Part shown: piece by piece, positions 11,104-22,030 of the stretch
Numbering within the stretch: the stretch's first letter is position 1
How the letters are laid out: every line of letters starts with the position of its first letter
NCBI RefSeq assembly: GCF_023091745.1
Contig: NC_068913.1
Location: forward strand, 36,276,501-36,340,500
Source of the DNA: Budorcas taxicolor
Taxonomy: Eukaryota > Chordata > Mammalia > Artiodactyla > Bovidae
DNA length: 64,000 nt
Reading direction: 5' to 3'
The notes under the pieces: model-generated
The model's input: the letters and a program-made list of their open reading frames with translations, nothing else
Told to the model about the DNA's origin: nothing
The model's database searches: none
Program-made: the position numbers and the translations under genes

Positions 11104-13900
11104 ACTGGTTACTTTCACAAAAAAGTTACAATATCATGTTGGAGTAAAAGCTTGATTAGAGTAGATTAAAGGGAGCTTGAAGAGGCATTGTAATCAGCAA
11201 CTGTGGTGAACACTCTCAACGAACTTTGCTATAAACAGTAACAGAGGAATGGACAGAAACTTGAGGCAAAGGTCAAGTCAAAGGACTTTGAAATAGAAAA
11301 GTTTGCTGATGGTAATGAGCCAGTAGAAAGGAAAAATGAAATATGCACGGAAGGAAAAAGCACTGCTAGAATGATGTACTTGTTTAGGCAATAAGAAGTG
11401 ATTGTTGAACATGGCTTGAATACTTGGAATATTTCCACATTGTTTTTCTGTAATATTATGCTATTTATCATTAATCTTAGGCTTCAGAATAAAGAAGTAT
11501 ACGCCAAAAACGCTTTGTTCCATTTTCTGTATTTTGGTTCTTTTTGAACATCTTGTTTTACAATTTCCTGAAGAAGTGCTTTAGGGTAAGTTTAACTCTG
11601 AAAAGTAGGAAAGCCTACAAATCACTTCCCTATTCCATGGCCATGAAAAAACATTTTCCAAAATTTTAATTACTCAGAGAAAACTACTAAAATCAAAACT
11701 AGTGTAAAGGATCTGTGTATAACTGATATTTTCCAGACCTATATTCAGAGAAAGAAAACAACATTATAGCTTACACAACAATGGCAATCTAATCAATAAT
11801 ATCTGGCTGACCTTATGGAGAAATACTGGATTTCTAGGTGTATTTAATATGAATGACACAGAAACAGTCAGATGAAGAAGGTCAATAGTTTACAAGTTGG
11901 AAGCATGTTATTCCATGTTCTGATTTTGTTGTATGCAATGTACTGATTCTGGTGATAGAGTTTTATTTATCCCATTTATTCTTGTCCTAGTTGTTGACGC
12001 CATTAATACACTTCATGGAGTCAAGCATCTGGAGGCAACCAGAGGGCTGTAGCCCAAAACACCCGTTACTAGGATGACAGAAGAGGTATTATCGGCTGAA
12101 TATCTGCTCTTTCATTACAGGACCAACCAGAAAGAAGAGCATGCAAGCCATACTTTTTCAGTTCTTACTCACCAGTAGTCTTACCCGTGCCCCTGATCAT
12201 ATTTCTCTCAGTTTTAAGCTATTTAAACACAGGCATATTTCTTAACACTGAACCCTCAAATTTAGCCTCTTTTTATTTTTCTGCCTTATCATATTTGAAT
12301 AAATACAAACTGAGGATTATATTGACATTAGACTAGAGCACAAGCAATCAGGTCACAATTATCAGCATCTAGTTAAAGAATGCTTTTCACTCCAGTGTTT
12401 TCCTTGACTTTCCCATTACCTAGCATAGTTTTGACTGCAGATGGCTACAGCAGAGTGCATTTGATCTAATCGGAAATAAGACTTTCAAGCAACTTTAAGT
12501 TACTCAGCACTGTTATAGGATCACTTTACTGGTGATGTAAGAGCAATACTTACCAACCAGTTACATTTCTCTCATGTATTAGCAAAATCCCTAAGCTAAT
12601 CACAATATATAACTACTACCTTTTCAAGATTAAAATCTTGTTTTTCTAAGTAACACTGAACTTACAGTATGGAATGCATCTGTCAAAGCAAAAATTCTGT
12701 TCAAAATTGAATGTTCTGTAATTTATATTGTCATTTCTTTTCTATTTGGCTCGTTAGACGATTCCACAGGCCCAGGCAAGCTAATTAATCCCAGGTCACA
12801 TAAGGTTAGGAAGCTTGCTGTCACACTACCATTCTTACCCAGCTACTGGAAAAAGGCAGAATGATAAAAAATGCCATGGAACATCAGGTCTTCCAAATAA
12901 CCCCACTGTCATTTTCAAAATTGCTTTCAAATGCCTTCTTCAGAGCAGCAGCAAATGCCAGCAAAGACTGAGGTATTTGTTAGTGGGCAGGATAACTACC
13001 TTTCAAATAGCAAGGGGAAAAACATTACATGTTCTCTGCTGTGCAAGAGAGAAGAACCATTGACTGTATCTATTTTGGAGATAATTTCTATCTTCTCTGA
13101 ACTGGAAACTCCTGTAAGATCAGTGTGGCATTGGCTTTGACTAAATTAGGCTATTAGTGTGATAGAATTTAACAGTGTGTGAGATTATTAGCGTATTGTC
13201 ACTAAAGTGGCAGCCATCACTGTCTGGCAATGGTTAAGAGAGAAAAAAGGCTGTAGCACTGGCTTTCACTGGTGATGACAGTAATTTACTCTGTCAGTGT
13301 TTAAACACTTCATGGAAATCAAAACCTGAGACAAGAACCCGGATGTCTGGTTGACTTACTTGCTTGCTCATGAATATTCAAATCTACATCTTTGAAGAAA
13401 TCACTGTTCCGAGCTGGATGCTCTGAACACATTTATTATAGTGATCAAATAGAAGTTTAAATTAATTCTGTTTTCACAAGCCTTATAATTTATCTAAAAG
13501 GGTGCAAGACATTGGTGTAACCCAGTGCTGGTCCACAGAGAAGTAAATTTTTTTATCTGATATCTTCAAATGCTTTCTCTACCAAACGATGGGATCTTTT
13601 ATTCCATAATTAATACAATTTGTGAATACTAATATCCCTTATAAATTTTAAAAAGTTTATGCAGACAAGGATGAAAATTATTTACTTTGAAACCATAATT
13701 TAATGGGGCCAGAGAGAGGAGAGTGAAATAAAGCTATATCCCTCTGTCAACTCTTGGCCACCCATCCCGCTAGAAGAGTTATAATTTTCTCTCGAATAAC
13801 AATCACTAACTGATACTTTACACAAAAATTTCTCTACTGTTTCTTTTTTCCCAGAACATTAAAAGCCAAGTGGGCAGAAATTTTGCGGTCTTCACTATTA
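11104..13900. other. Long unique stretch without recognised features
   Basis: About 2.8 kb of AT-rich DNA. The open frames of 80-82 codons or less (11229-11471, 12815-13063, 12931-13140) show no motif. Possible very old MIR or L2 traces near 12760-12830 are too weak to call. Confidence 0.4.
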
Positions 13901-13984
13901 TATCTCCAGTAAACCTGGCGTGTAAGACATCCTCAATAGACATCAAATAAGTGACTGAATAAATGAATGAATGAATGAATAAAT
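13900..13984 (+). repeat. (TGAA)n tract, possibly a MIR 3' remnant
   Basis: The tract gaatgaatgaatgaat sits at about 13957-13984, just after sequence that resembles the 3' end of an old MIR-like SINE (ctcaatagacatcaaataa..). The simple repeat is certain; the MIR origin is a guess. Confidence 0.55.
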
Positions 13985-14084
13985 TTGGGTGCTCACAAAT
14001 GGTGGAGAAACATACACTGAATAGTAAAAAGATGAATAGACTATGGTGATTTCTCTTTATACCATCAGCTTCTTTCAGTTTGAC

Positions 14085-14123
14085 AGAGAACACTGATAGG
14101 TCTGTATATATAAGAATTATATA

Positions 14124-14191
<68 letters not shown>

Positions 14192-14226
14192 ACTGATATG
14201 TCCACATATATATATATATATATATA
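14085..14226. repeat. Compound (TA)n(GA)n microsatellite in a 100 bp duplication
   Basis: A long (TA)n run followed by (GA)n covers about 14118-14188, and a second (TA)n run covers 14205-14226. The flank agagaacactgata appears at 14085-14098 and exactly 100 bp later at 14185-14198, so the array sits inside a tandem duplication. The 170- and 77-codon minus frames across it are low-complexity artefacts. Confidence 0.9.
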
Positions 14227-14361
14227 ATCTTGAAGACATTTATAATACAACAGAATAAATATATTGCCAATGAAAGTAAAAGGAAGATATGCAAACACAA
14301 GTGATTTAAGAAGAAAAAAGAAGATTCCATTTGAATCTATTTTCTATCCAATAAATTTGCC

Positions 14362-14472
14362 TCTTTTTTGACACAAAGCCTGTGAGATCTTAATTGTCCA
14401 GCCAGGGATTGAACTTGGGCCCTGGTAGTAAAAGCACTGAGTCCTAACCACTAAGCCACCAGGGAACTTCCT
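14362..14472 (-). mobile_element. CHR-2 type SINE
   Basis: On the minus strand it reads ttccctggtggcttagtggt, then tcagtgcttttactaccagg, then gttcaatccctggctgg. This is the tRNA-derived head and body of the cetartiodactyl CHR family. The A-rich end lies near 14362. It is distinct from Bov-tA, whose body differs after the first 40 bases. Confidence 0.8.
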
Positions 14473-15300
14473 CATTTGCTTTGAAAGACACCGTGTTCTG
14501 GTAACCTTCTCCTTAATTTCCGTGGCTCAGGACCCTGGCTGATCTTTCTGATGTGCCAGTCACTATAGCAGTTGTTGTCCCCTGGCTTCTGGAAGTTATA
14601 AACCCCCACCTCCTCTCTACTGCTTTGGGGTCCCAGCTTCTCTATGGTTGTAACATCAAGCTCTGTGATCACCTGTCCTACCTTCAGTGCTGGCCTACAA
14701 AAGAAAGCTACCACTGAACAAAATGGTACCAGTATCACTTTTACCAATGTGTTTCTGAGGGTTTTGGTGAATGAATGTAACCTTTGGGCATTCTTGCAGA
14801 ACATAACCCTCTGGTGGTTGGTGTGGTCTCACCTAATATCTTGCTTCCTGCAAGACCACTTTTCTGAACCATTTTGATCCCTTCTTGTACTGCATGCTAA
14901 GCAAACTCAGGTATTTCCACTTTGCTCAGTGTGGACAATTATTTTCTCCAGGTTTCTAAGAGATACCCTCGCAGTGAACTTGTCCCAAACTCTGAGTCTT
15001 TGCCAGGATGTTAAACTCCATGTTTGAGAGTGGCCCCATGTTTATGAATTCTTGTTTAATTAGTCCCAAGCTCTAGACTTCCATTCCTACCACCCTAAAA
15101 CAAGCACCATTGAAATCCAATCCCAGGAATGCTAGTCATACATACTAGCTTAATTCTTATCTCTTTGGGGTGCACATGACCAAAGGCTGACATTATTAAT
15201 TAGTATCAAACCCTGCTCATTCTTGTGTTTCCAACTTCTGTTTTCCACTTACCTATCTATATATATTCCTTCTACTCCTGATCTGGTCTGACTATAGTAT
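14473..15300 (-). other. GC-richer segment with a 110-codon frame, unidentified
   Basis: This region is richer in G and C than its surroundings and has one minus-strand frame of 110 codons (14472-14804). The translation includes a Lys/Arg-rich end (EPRKLRRRLPEHG) but no domain I can name. It could be an old interspersed repeat or a decayed retrogene. I make no functional claim. Confidence 0.3.
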
Positions 15301-15864
15301 TGTAAAGCACTGCAAACTAAAGAAAAAGGTAGAAGAATTCATGCTCTATTTTCAATAACCAGGTGATAAGTAAATTTGCTAAGGGACTTTCAGGCTTTGA
15401 ATGGGAAACCCACTGCATATATTAATACCCCGATACTGCTTAGAGTGGATACAGTTACTGTTTATTTTCTTTTGAAAAGGAGGGCTTCATCAAATGGAAA
15501 TATAGAAAGCTGATATAGTATTTTGAAATGTTCACTTCAATTATTTATCTATTAAGAAAATCCTTACCCTTCTGTATATAAAATACAAATGGAATATCTT
15601 TAGGAAGAAACAAGATGTTTAGAGGTAAAGCAGCCACGGACTAGAAAAGCCAATAAATGGGAATTTTCTGTCAATAGTATTTCAACAAAACACTACTGAA
15701 AATTGACTTCTGAATTTTTTCTTTAGTACTGATTTGCATTTGAGTTGCAAACACCCATTACAATTAATCGGAATATTGTTAGAAAACTACATAGGTTTTG
15801 GAGAATTAAAAGAGAACTCTATATCTTTTGAAACACTCATGACTTCCCTTTCATTTGGAAATCA
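15301..15864. other. AT-rich unique DNA
   Basis: Nothing recognised. Confidence 0.4.
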
Positions 15865-17217
15865 GTTCAGTTCATTTCAGTTGCTCAGTTGTGTCTGACT
15901 CCTTGCGACCCCATGAATCACAGCACGCCAGGCCTCCCTGTCCATCACCAACTCCCAGAGTTCACTCAAACTCACCTCCATTGAGTCAGTGATGCCATCC
16001 AGCCATCTCATCCTCAGTGTCCCCTTTTCCTCCTGCCCCCAATCCCTCCCAGTGTCAGAGTCTTTTCCAATGAGTCACTTCTTCACATGAGGTGGCCAAA
16101 GTACTGGAGTTTCAGCTTTAACATCATTCCTTCCAAAGAAATCCCAGGGTTGATCTATTTCAGAATGGACCGGCTGTATCTCCTTGCAGTCCAAGGGACT
16201 CTCAAGAGTCTTCTCCAACACCACAGTTCAAAAGCATCAATTCTTCAGTGCTCAGCCTTCTTCACAGTCCAACTCTCACATCCATACATGACCACTGAAA
16301 AAACCATAGCCTTGACTAGATGGACCTTCGTCGGCAATGTAATGTCTCTGCTTTTGAATATGCTATCTAGGTTGGTCATAACTTTTCTTCCAAGGAGTAA
16401 GCATCTTTTAATTTCATGGCTGCAGTCACCATTTGCAGTGATTTTGGAGTCCCAAAAAATAAACTCTGACACTGTTTCCACTGTTTCCCCATCTATTTCC
16501 CATGGAGTGATAGGACCAGATGCCATGATCTTCATTTTCTGAATGTTGAGCTTTAAGCCAACTTTTTCACTCTCCTCTTTCACTTTCATCAAGAGGCTTT
16601 TTAGTTCCTCTTCACTTTCTGCCATAAGGGTGGTGTCATCTGCATATCTGAGGTTATTGATATTTCTCCTGGCAATCTTGATTCCAGCTTGTGTTTCTTC
16701 CAGTCCAGCGTTTCTCATGATGTACTCTGCATATAAGTTAAATAAGCAGGGTGACAATATACAGCCTTGACGTACTCCTTTTCCTATTTGGAACCAGTCT
16801 GTTGTTCCATGTCCAGTTCTAACTGTTGCTTCCTGACCTGCATACACATTTCTCAAGAGGCAGGTTAGGTGGTCTGGTATTCCCATCTCTTTCAGAATTT
16901 TCCACAGATTATTGTGATCCACACAGTCAAAGGCTTTGGCATAGTCAATAAAGCAGAAATAGATGTTTTTCTGGACTCTCTTGCTTTTTCCATGATCCAG
17001 CGGATGTTGGCAATTTGATCTCTGGTTCCTCTGCCTTTTCTAAAACCAGCTTGAACATCAGGAAGTTCACGGTTCACGTATTGCTGAAGCCTGGCTTGGA
17101 AAATTTTGAGCATTACTTTACTAGCATGTGAGATGAGTGCAATTGTGCAGTAGTTTGAGCATTCTATGGCATTGCCTTTCTTTGGGATTGGAATGAAAAC
17201 TGACCTTTTCCAGTCCT
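15865..17217 (-). mobile_element. 5'-truncated BovB LINE
   Basis: About 1.35 kb, from the 3' tail (cagttcagttcatttcagtt) at 15865 to the codons for DWKRSVFIPIP near 17200. It resembles the copies at 4733-8130 and 26978-27827 closely, suggesting a young subfamily. It is interrupted by a frameshift where RESRKTSISALL replaces the normal frame near 16965. The next element, a Bov-tA, starts 16 bp beyond its truncated end. Confidence 0.94.
16245..16922 (-). pseudogene. BovB reverse transcriptase, intact YADD but frameshifted upstream
   Basis: A 225-codon frame starts after motif A and carries RQGCILSP (residues 51-58) and YADD (93-96), then the C-terminal region to KKAEH. Motif A lies in a different frame because one base is lost near 16970. 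Of the copies here, this keeps the longest clean stretch of RT C-terminal sequence. A stop ends the frame at the Cys/His-containing tail. Confidence 0.9.
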
Positions 17218-17233
17218 TGATATATTGTAAAAT

Positions 17234-17455
17234 GGGTTTCCTAGGTGGCTCAGTGGTAAAAGAAATCCACTTGCCAATGGAGGAGCCACAGGAGACACAG
17301 TTCAATCCTTGGGCCAGGAAGATCCCCTGGAGGAGGAAATGGCAATCCACTCCAGTATTTTTCCCTGGGAAATCTCATAGGTCAGAGGAACCTGGCAGGC
17401 TACAGCCCATGGGTTCCCAAAAAGAGTAGGACATGACTTAGCAACTAACACCAAC
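17234..17455 (+). mobile_element. Bov-tA SINE with 10 bp target duplication
   Basis: The head (ggtttcctaggtggctcag) is at the left and the BovB-like tail at the right. The target duplication attgtaaaat flanks it exactly at 17224-17233 and 17456-17465. It landed in AT-rich DNA next to the truncated end of the BovB copy. Confidence 0.95.
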
Positions 17456-17465
17456 ATTGTAAAAT

Positions 17466-18234
17466 ACTTTTTAACTAAATGTGTGATAATTTGTTTATTT
17501 TTTAACTGGAGGAAAATTTATTTACAATATTAAAGTACTTTTAAACAGCTAATTTTCTACTTCAGAATACTAAATCACTTCTTCTGATTTCCCTCCTATG
17601 CTTTTTAAAAGGCAATGTTAGCCGGTGCCCTAGTGATGACAAGGTTGATGCTTCCTGTGTTTATAATAGATGCTCTTATTAACATCACTCATAACCTCAA
17701 ATAACAAGCACAAAAAACACTACACAAAAGACAAAATGAAAATTAGAAAAATGCAAAACATGAGATTTATGAAATACATACATACATACAAAAACTTACT
17801 GCCAGCTAACCCTGAGTGATGATACCAATTTACCCAATGCAAACTATACACATTCAACCTTTAGTTTTTTAGCTTGTCAAAAATGTGTTATTGTTCTTTT
17901 ATGCAAATCTTGTTCTATGTGTGCTACTTTTTTAGGTCAGTAGCTGACTGGTTTTATACAAATAGGTTTAAAATGTTTTATATTAAATGTTTGTTGATTT
18001 CTTACAGAGGTACTTAATGAAATTGATGGGTCAAATTAAAAATACATAATCTATTATCATCACCATTTTATATGAATGAGAGGGATTTATTATTTAATTC
18101 ATGATCCATAAATTATTCCTGAAAGGTTTTTCTAAGTTTATTTTGGGAGGAGATGAGGGTTGACAAGGTTGTTCAGTTGATAAAATAATAAACTTATTAT
18201 AGCTACAATAGCTACAATCGACTTATAATATTTC
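17466..18234. other. AT-rich unique DNA
   Basis: Nothing recognised apart from a short (CATA)n tract near 17776-17790. Confidence 0.4.
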
Positions 18235-18387
18235 CTTATTAATTAAAATATTTTCAAATTTAGCATCATTACTCAGATGAATGGTATGACCCTTTATTTA
18301 AAGTGAATTTCAGTCACACTTTAAATAAAGGGTCATACCATTCATCTGAGTAATGATGCTAAATTTGAAAATATTTTAATTAATAAG
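18235..18387. repeat. Perfect 71 bp inverted repeat (hairpin) with 11 bp spacer
   Basis: The left arm (18235-18305) and the right arm (18317-18387) are exact reverse complements over all 71 bases; the spacer is aatttcagtca. The arm sequence is not BovB, Bov-tA, L1 or MIR as far as I can tell, and it is not simple repeat. Perfect identity means the duplication is recent or kept identical by gene conversion. A transcript from either strand would fold into a long perfect stem. It could also be a fold-back or assembly artefact. It has no reading frame of note. Confidence 0.97.
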
Positions 18388-19060
18388 ACATATTTTCCCT
18401 AAAACAAACTGGAAGCTCTATCTGTTCTTCTAGTTTTGTGTTTCACTCACAATTTATCAAATGGGAGGTAAGATTAAAACCCACAGCTTTCAATCACTAA
18501 AATGCATCACTAAATTAAAAACAAGAAAGTAGGTCAGTGAATGCTTTCCTATTGTGTAAACATGTGGAAGAAAAATTTAGCATGCATTGATTCCATCTAG
18601 CATATCAATAAATAATCTCTACTTGTATGGGTATCCCCAAATATTTCATATATTTATGTTATCATGCTTTAATTTTGTGTGTATAACAGCTATCTTCCAA
18701 AGAATAAGAAAAAGAGGCTCTCCGGTAATCTGAATTTTAATACTTCGTGTTCTGTTTATTGATAACTCTGAAATGTAAACCTGTATTCTAACAGAACAAA
18801 TGCATTACTTATTAATTTGTTATTTCTCAAACAAAGGAATTTTGAGAAAAAAACATGACTCTTAATAACTCAAGATAGTCCTAGGCAAACATGGATTTAT
18901 AGTCACTTTAATTATGAAACACCTGTTGACGCTTTATCAGTATATCCATTTCTAAATTCACAGCTGCTAATTGCCTTCCCTTTGCATTCCTGATTCCTGC
19001 TGTAGGGTCAAGTTTAGGCAAAATAGAACTGAACCAAGAACAGTCTCCACCCAGCCTGCA
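18388..19060. other. AT-rich unique DNA
   Basis: Nothing recognised. Confidence 0.4.
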
Positions 19061-19064
19061 AAGC

Positions 19065-19505
19065 TTCAACCTCAGTTCTTCCACTTACTAGCTGCACAGT
19101 CTTGGGCAATGTAGTTCAACTCAACACTTTATTCCTCTGTTTGTAAAACAGGACCAAAGATTTCAGTAAATATTTCATAATTTGTGATGACTTAGTTACT
19201 AGCTATAAAATATATTAAACAGTGCCTATGCGTGCATGTTAAGTTGCTTCAGTCGTGTCCGACTCATTGTGACCCTGTGGACTGTAGCCCACCAGGCTCC
19301 TCTGTCCACAGAATTCTCTAGGCAAGAATACTGGAGTTAGTATTGCCTCCTCCAGAGGATCTTCCCAATCCAGGGATCGAACCCCCATTTCTTATGTTTC
19401 CTGCTTTGGCAGGTGGGTTCTTCACCACTAGTGCCTCCCGGGAAGCCCAAAACAGTGCCTAGCATGTAGTAAATTATTAATTATTATAAAGTACTATTAT
19501 TTGCT
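19065..19505 (+). mobile_element. MIR SINE, split by a Bov-tA
   Basis: The left half (19065-19228) carries the MIR core signature (ccacttactagctgcacag, then cttgggcaatgtagttcaac). The right half resumes at 19450 with acagtgcctagcatgtagta. The middle is a younger SINE at 19229-19449. MIR is an ancient mammalian tRNA-derived family, so the divergence seen is expected. Confidence 0.85.
19229..19449 (-). mobile_element. Bov-tA SINE nested in MIR, 12 bp target duplication
   Basis: The 12 bp aaacagtgccta occurs at 19217-19228 and 19450-19461, flanking a minus-strand Bov-tA. The duplicated bases are themselves the MIR signature, which proves the SINE cut an existing MIR. Confidence 0.95.
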
Positions 19506-19930
19506 GAATTATAGTAGGTTATCAATATAAAAAGCAGTGGAAAACAGACTAAATCACATTTTCTAAATGTTTTATCTTATTTGTTCCTAACCAAAAGAAC
19601 TAAATATGTGATAAGTACATACAGTGAAGAACGAGGTTTGGGTGAGTAGATGTGAGGTAGTCCTGATTTGTCTTAAGCTCATATTCCTATATTTCCCTGA
19701 GTGTGTTGAATGACGAATTAAATAATGACTCAAAAACAACTCTTAGATTTACCAAAAAATGAGATATTTTCAATGTACACTTTGCCCCCACACATGTATA
19801 GCTGCCACAAATATCAATATCACTGACCAGAATGGTACATAGTGCATTTGTTATCAAGAATGAACTTGCACTGACACATGATAACCACTCAAAGTCCCAT
19901 AATATACCTTGGATCTCATTCTTGGTGTTG
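19506..19930. other. Unique DNA
   Basis: Nothing recognised; an 85-codon minus frame (19687-19944) has no motif. Confidence 0.4.
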
Positions 19931-19941
19931 CACATTCTATG

Positions 19942-20170
19942 CATTAATTTGCATGCGAAATTGCTTCAGTCATGTCTGACTCTTTGCAATCTTATGGACC
20001 ATAGTTCTCCAGGCTTGTATGTCCATGGGCTTCTCCAGGCAAGAATACTGGAGTGGGTATCCATTCCCTTCTCCAGAGGATCTTCCCAACCCAAGGATTG
20101 AACCTGCATCTCTTACCGGTCTCCTGCGCTGCAGGTGGATTCTTTACCATCTTAGCCACCAGGGAAGCCT
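19942..20170 (-). mobile_element. Bov-tA SINE with 11 bp target duplication
   Basis: A minus-strand Bov-tA flanked by cacattctatg at 19931-19941 and 20171-20181. Its head faces the head of the next SINE across 38 bp. Confidence 0.95.
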
Positions 20171-20208
20171 CACATTCTATGGATTTGGACAAATACATAA
20201 TCACATAT

Positions 20209-20425
20209 GGGTTTCCCTGGTGACTTACACTGTAAAGAATCTGCCCACAATGCAGGAGATGCAGGAGACAAAGGTTCAGTCCCTGGGTCAGGAAGATCCC
20301 CTGGAGGAGGAAATGGCAACCTACTCCAGTATTCTTGTCTGGGAAATCCTATGGAGCCTGAGGGACTACAGTCCATGGGGTCACAAAGAGACAGACATGA
20401 CTGAACGACTAATGCTTTAACTTTC
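20209..20425 (+). mobile_element. Bov-tA SINE with 14 bp target duplication
   Basis: A plus-strand Bov-tA flanked by acataatcacatat at 20195-20208 and 20426-20439. Together with the previous SINE it makes an inverted pair with arms of about 210 bp. Frames of 65-138 codons across the pair are translated SINE. Confidence 0.95.
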
Positions 20426-20619
20426 ACATAATCACATATATCCATTATAACATCATGCAGAGTGTTTTCATTTTCCCAATAATCCTCTGTGATCTGACAG
20501 TAATCTCTTTTCCCTCCTTCCCCTATGACCACTGATCTTTTTCTTGTCTGGAAGATCATGTACTTAAAGGAATTGTTCCGTTTCATCTAGGTTACCAAAT
20601 TTGTAAGCATAACGTAGTC

Positions 20620-20895
20620 CATATTACTCTTTTAGAATCCTATTAATTTCCTTGAAATCTATTGTGATGTTCTTCTCTCATTCATTACTGATATTAGAAC
20701 TTTGGGCTTTTCTCATTTTTTTTCTCTTAGCCTGGGTTAGAGGCTTATTGATATTATTGATCTTTTCTAAGAAACAGCTTTTGGTTTTATTGATTTTCTT
20801 CATTAATTTCCTATTTGCAAATTTCATTTAGTTCAGCTCTAATTCTCATTCTTTTACATTTCTACATACTTTGTATTTATCTTGCCCTAATGTTT
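20620..20895 (-). mobile_element. Old L1 ORF2 fragment
   Basis: The plus strand reads as the complement of the L1 ORF2 segment, with the marks ttagaggcttattgatatta, ttgatcttttctaagaaaca and gcttttggttttattgattt. It is a diverged internal piece without 3' end. Confidence 0.7.
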
Positions 20896-21765
20896 AAAGA
20901 TTACTAAGGTGGAAACTTCCTAGGACTGGGTCCCTCTGGAATTTTTAACTCTCAGAATTGACTGCACTAAGCCTCCAGAAATTCATCAATTCCAGTTCAG
21001 GATTTCCTACTGAAGCGCTGAGCCCATGGTAGTTTCCCCTTGAGACTCCCTATATTCACTTGTTTCTCCAATCTTGGGGGCTGTGGTTTTCCTTGTGCTC
21101 TCACCTTCTTACAGATCCAATAAGTTATTATATCTTTAGTCTGTTTAGCTTTTTACTTATTGTTAGGATGGAGGGGTGCCTTATAAGCTCCTTATGTGCA
21201 AAATTAGAAGCTGGGAGTGTTTCTCAACAGATTTTTATCTACCTAACGACAGCAGTGTCAGTTCCAACATTCTTTCCACTGAAACCTTGGATATGATAGC
21301 TCAACAAGCTTACATCTTGCAGATAGTAAAGATGTGTGAATTTTTAACTTGTGTGACTTTAATCTGTCCCAATTTTGGAGCAAAGAGATTACCATATGGT
21401 CTGCTGGTGCCAGTGGAGTAGGTATTTGCCTTTTGGACATGATATTATGTTCCCTACACATTTTAAAGCCCTATAACTCAGTAAAATGAGGACATAGATA
21501 AGTCACCTAGCATTTGGCAAACACACGCACCGATACCAGTCGTAAGTTAGTGACACGAAATCAGGCATCATGACAATCTGGCTTCCAGAAGTGGACATAT
21601 CAGAGGTACTGTGTGAAGTTTGTGTCCACTGCTCACTGTCTGCAGAGTCTGTCCCCACTGAGGGCAGCAGACCTGAGTGGGCAGCAGACCTGCCTTCAGC
21701 TATCTCTCTTCTATTTCACTGTCTCCACCTGTGTGGACTCACAGTTTGTTTTTAGCCCATCTAGC
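20896..21765. other. Unique DNA
   Basis: No feature recognised. Overlapping short frames (21060-21755) show no motif. Confidence 0.35.
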
Positions 21766-22030
21766 TGGCATCCCACTCCAGCACTCTTGCCTGGAAAGTC
21801 CCGTGGATGGAGGAACCTGGTGGGCTGCAGTCCATGGGGTCCCTAAGAGTCGGACACGACTGAGCGACTTCACTTCCACTTTTCACTTTCATGCATTGGA
21901 GAAGGAAATGGCAACCCACTCCAGTGTTCTTGCCTGAAGAATCCCAGGGACGGGGGAGCCTGGCGGGCTGCCATCTATGGGGTCGCACAGGGTCGGACAC
22001 GACTGAAGCAACTTAGCAGCAGCAGCAGCA
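21766..22030 (+). mobile_element. BOV-A2 SINE (dimeric)
   Basis: Two related monomers are joined by a linker (cttcacttccacttttcact); the second starts at ggagaaggaaatggcaaccc and the element ends in a (cag)n run. This is the ruminant BOV-A2 dimer. No clear target duplication was found. Confidence 0.93.

Noticed and set aside
13818..14330. 170-codon minus frame with Ser/Leu and Tyr/Ile repeats
   Set aside because: The central part is translated (TA)n and (GA)n microsatellite; there is no domain and it cannot be judged coding.
19942..20425. One palindromic transposon
   Set aside because: Each half has its own, different target duplication, so these are two independent SINE insertions.
20170..20586. 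138-codon minus frame
   Set aside because: Mostly the antisense of a Bov-tA SINE with a chance extension into unique DNA.
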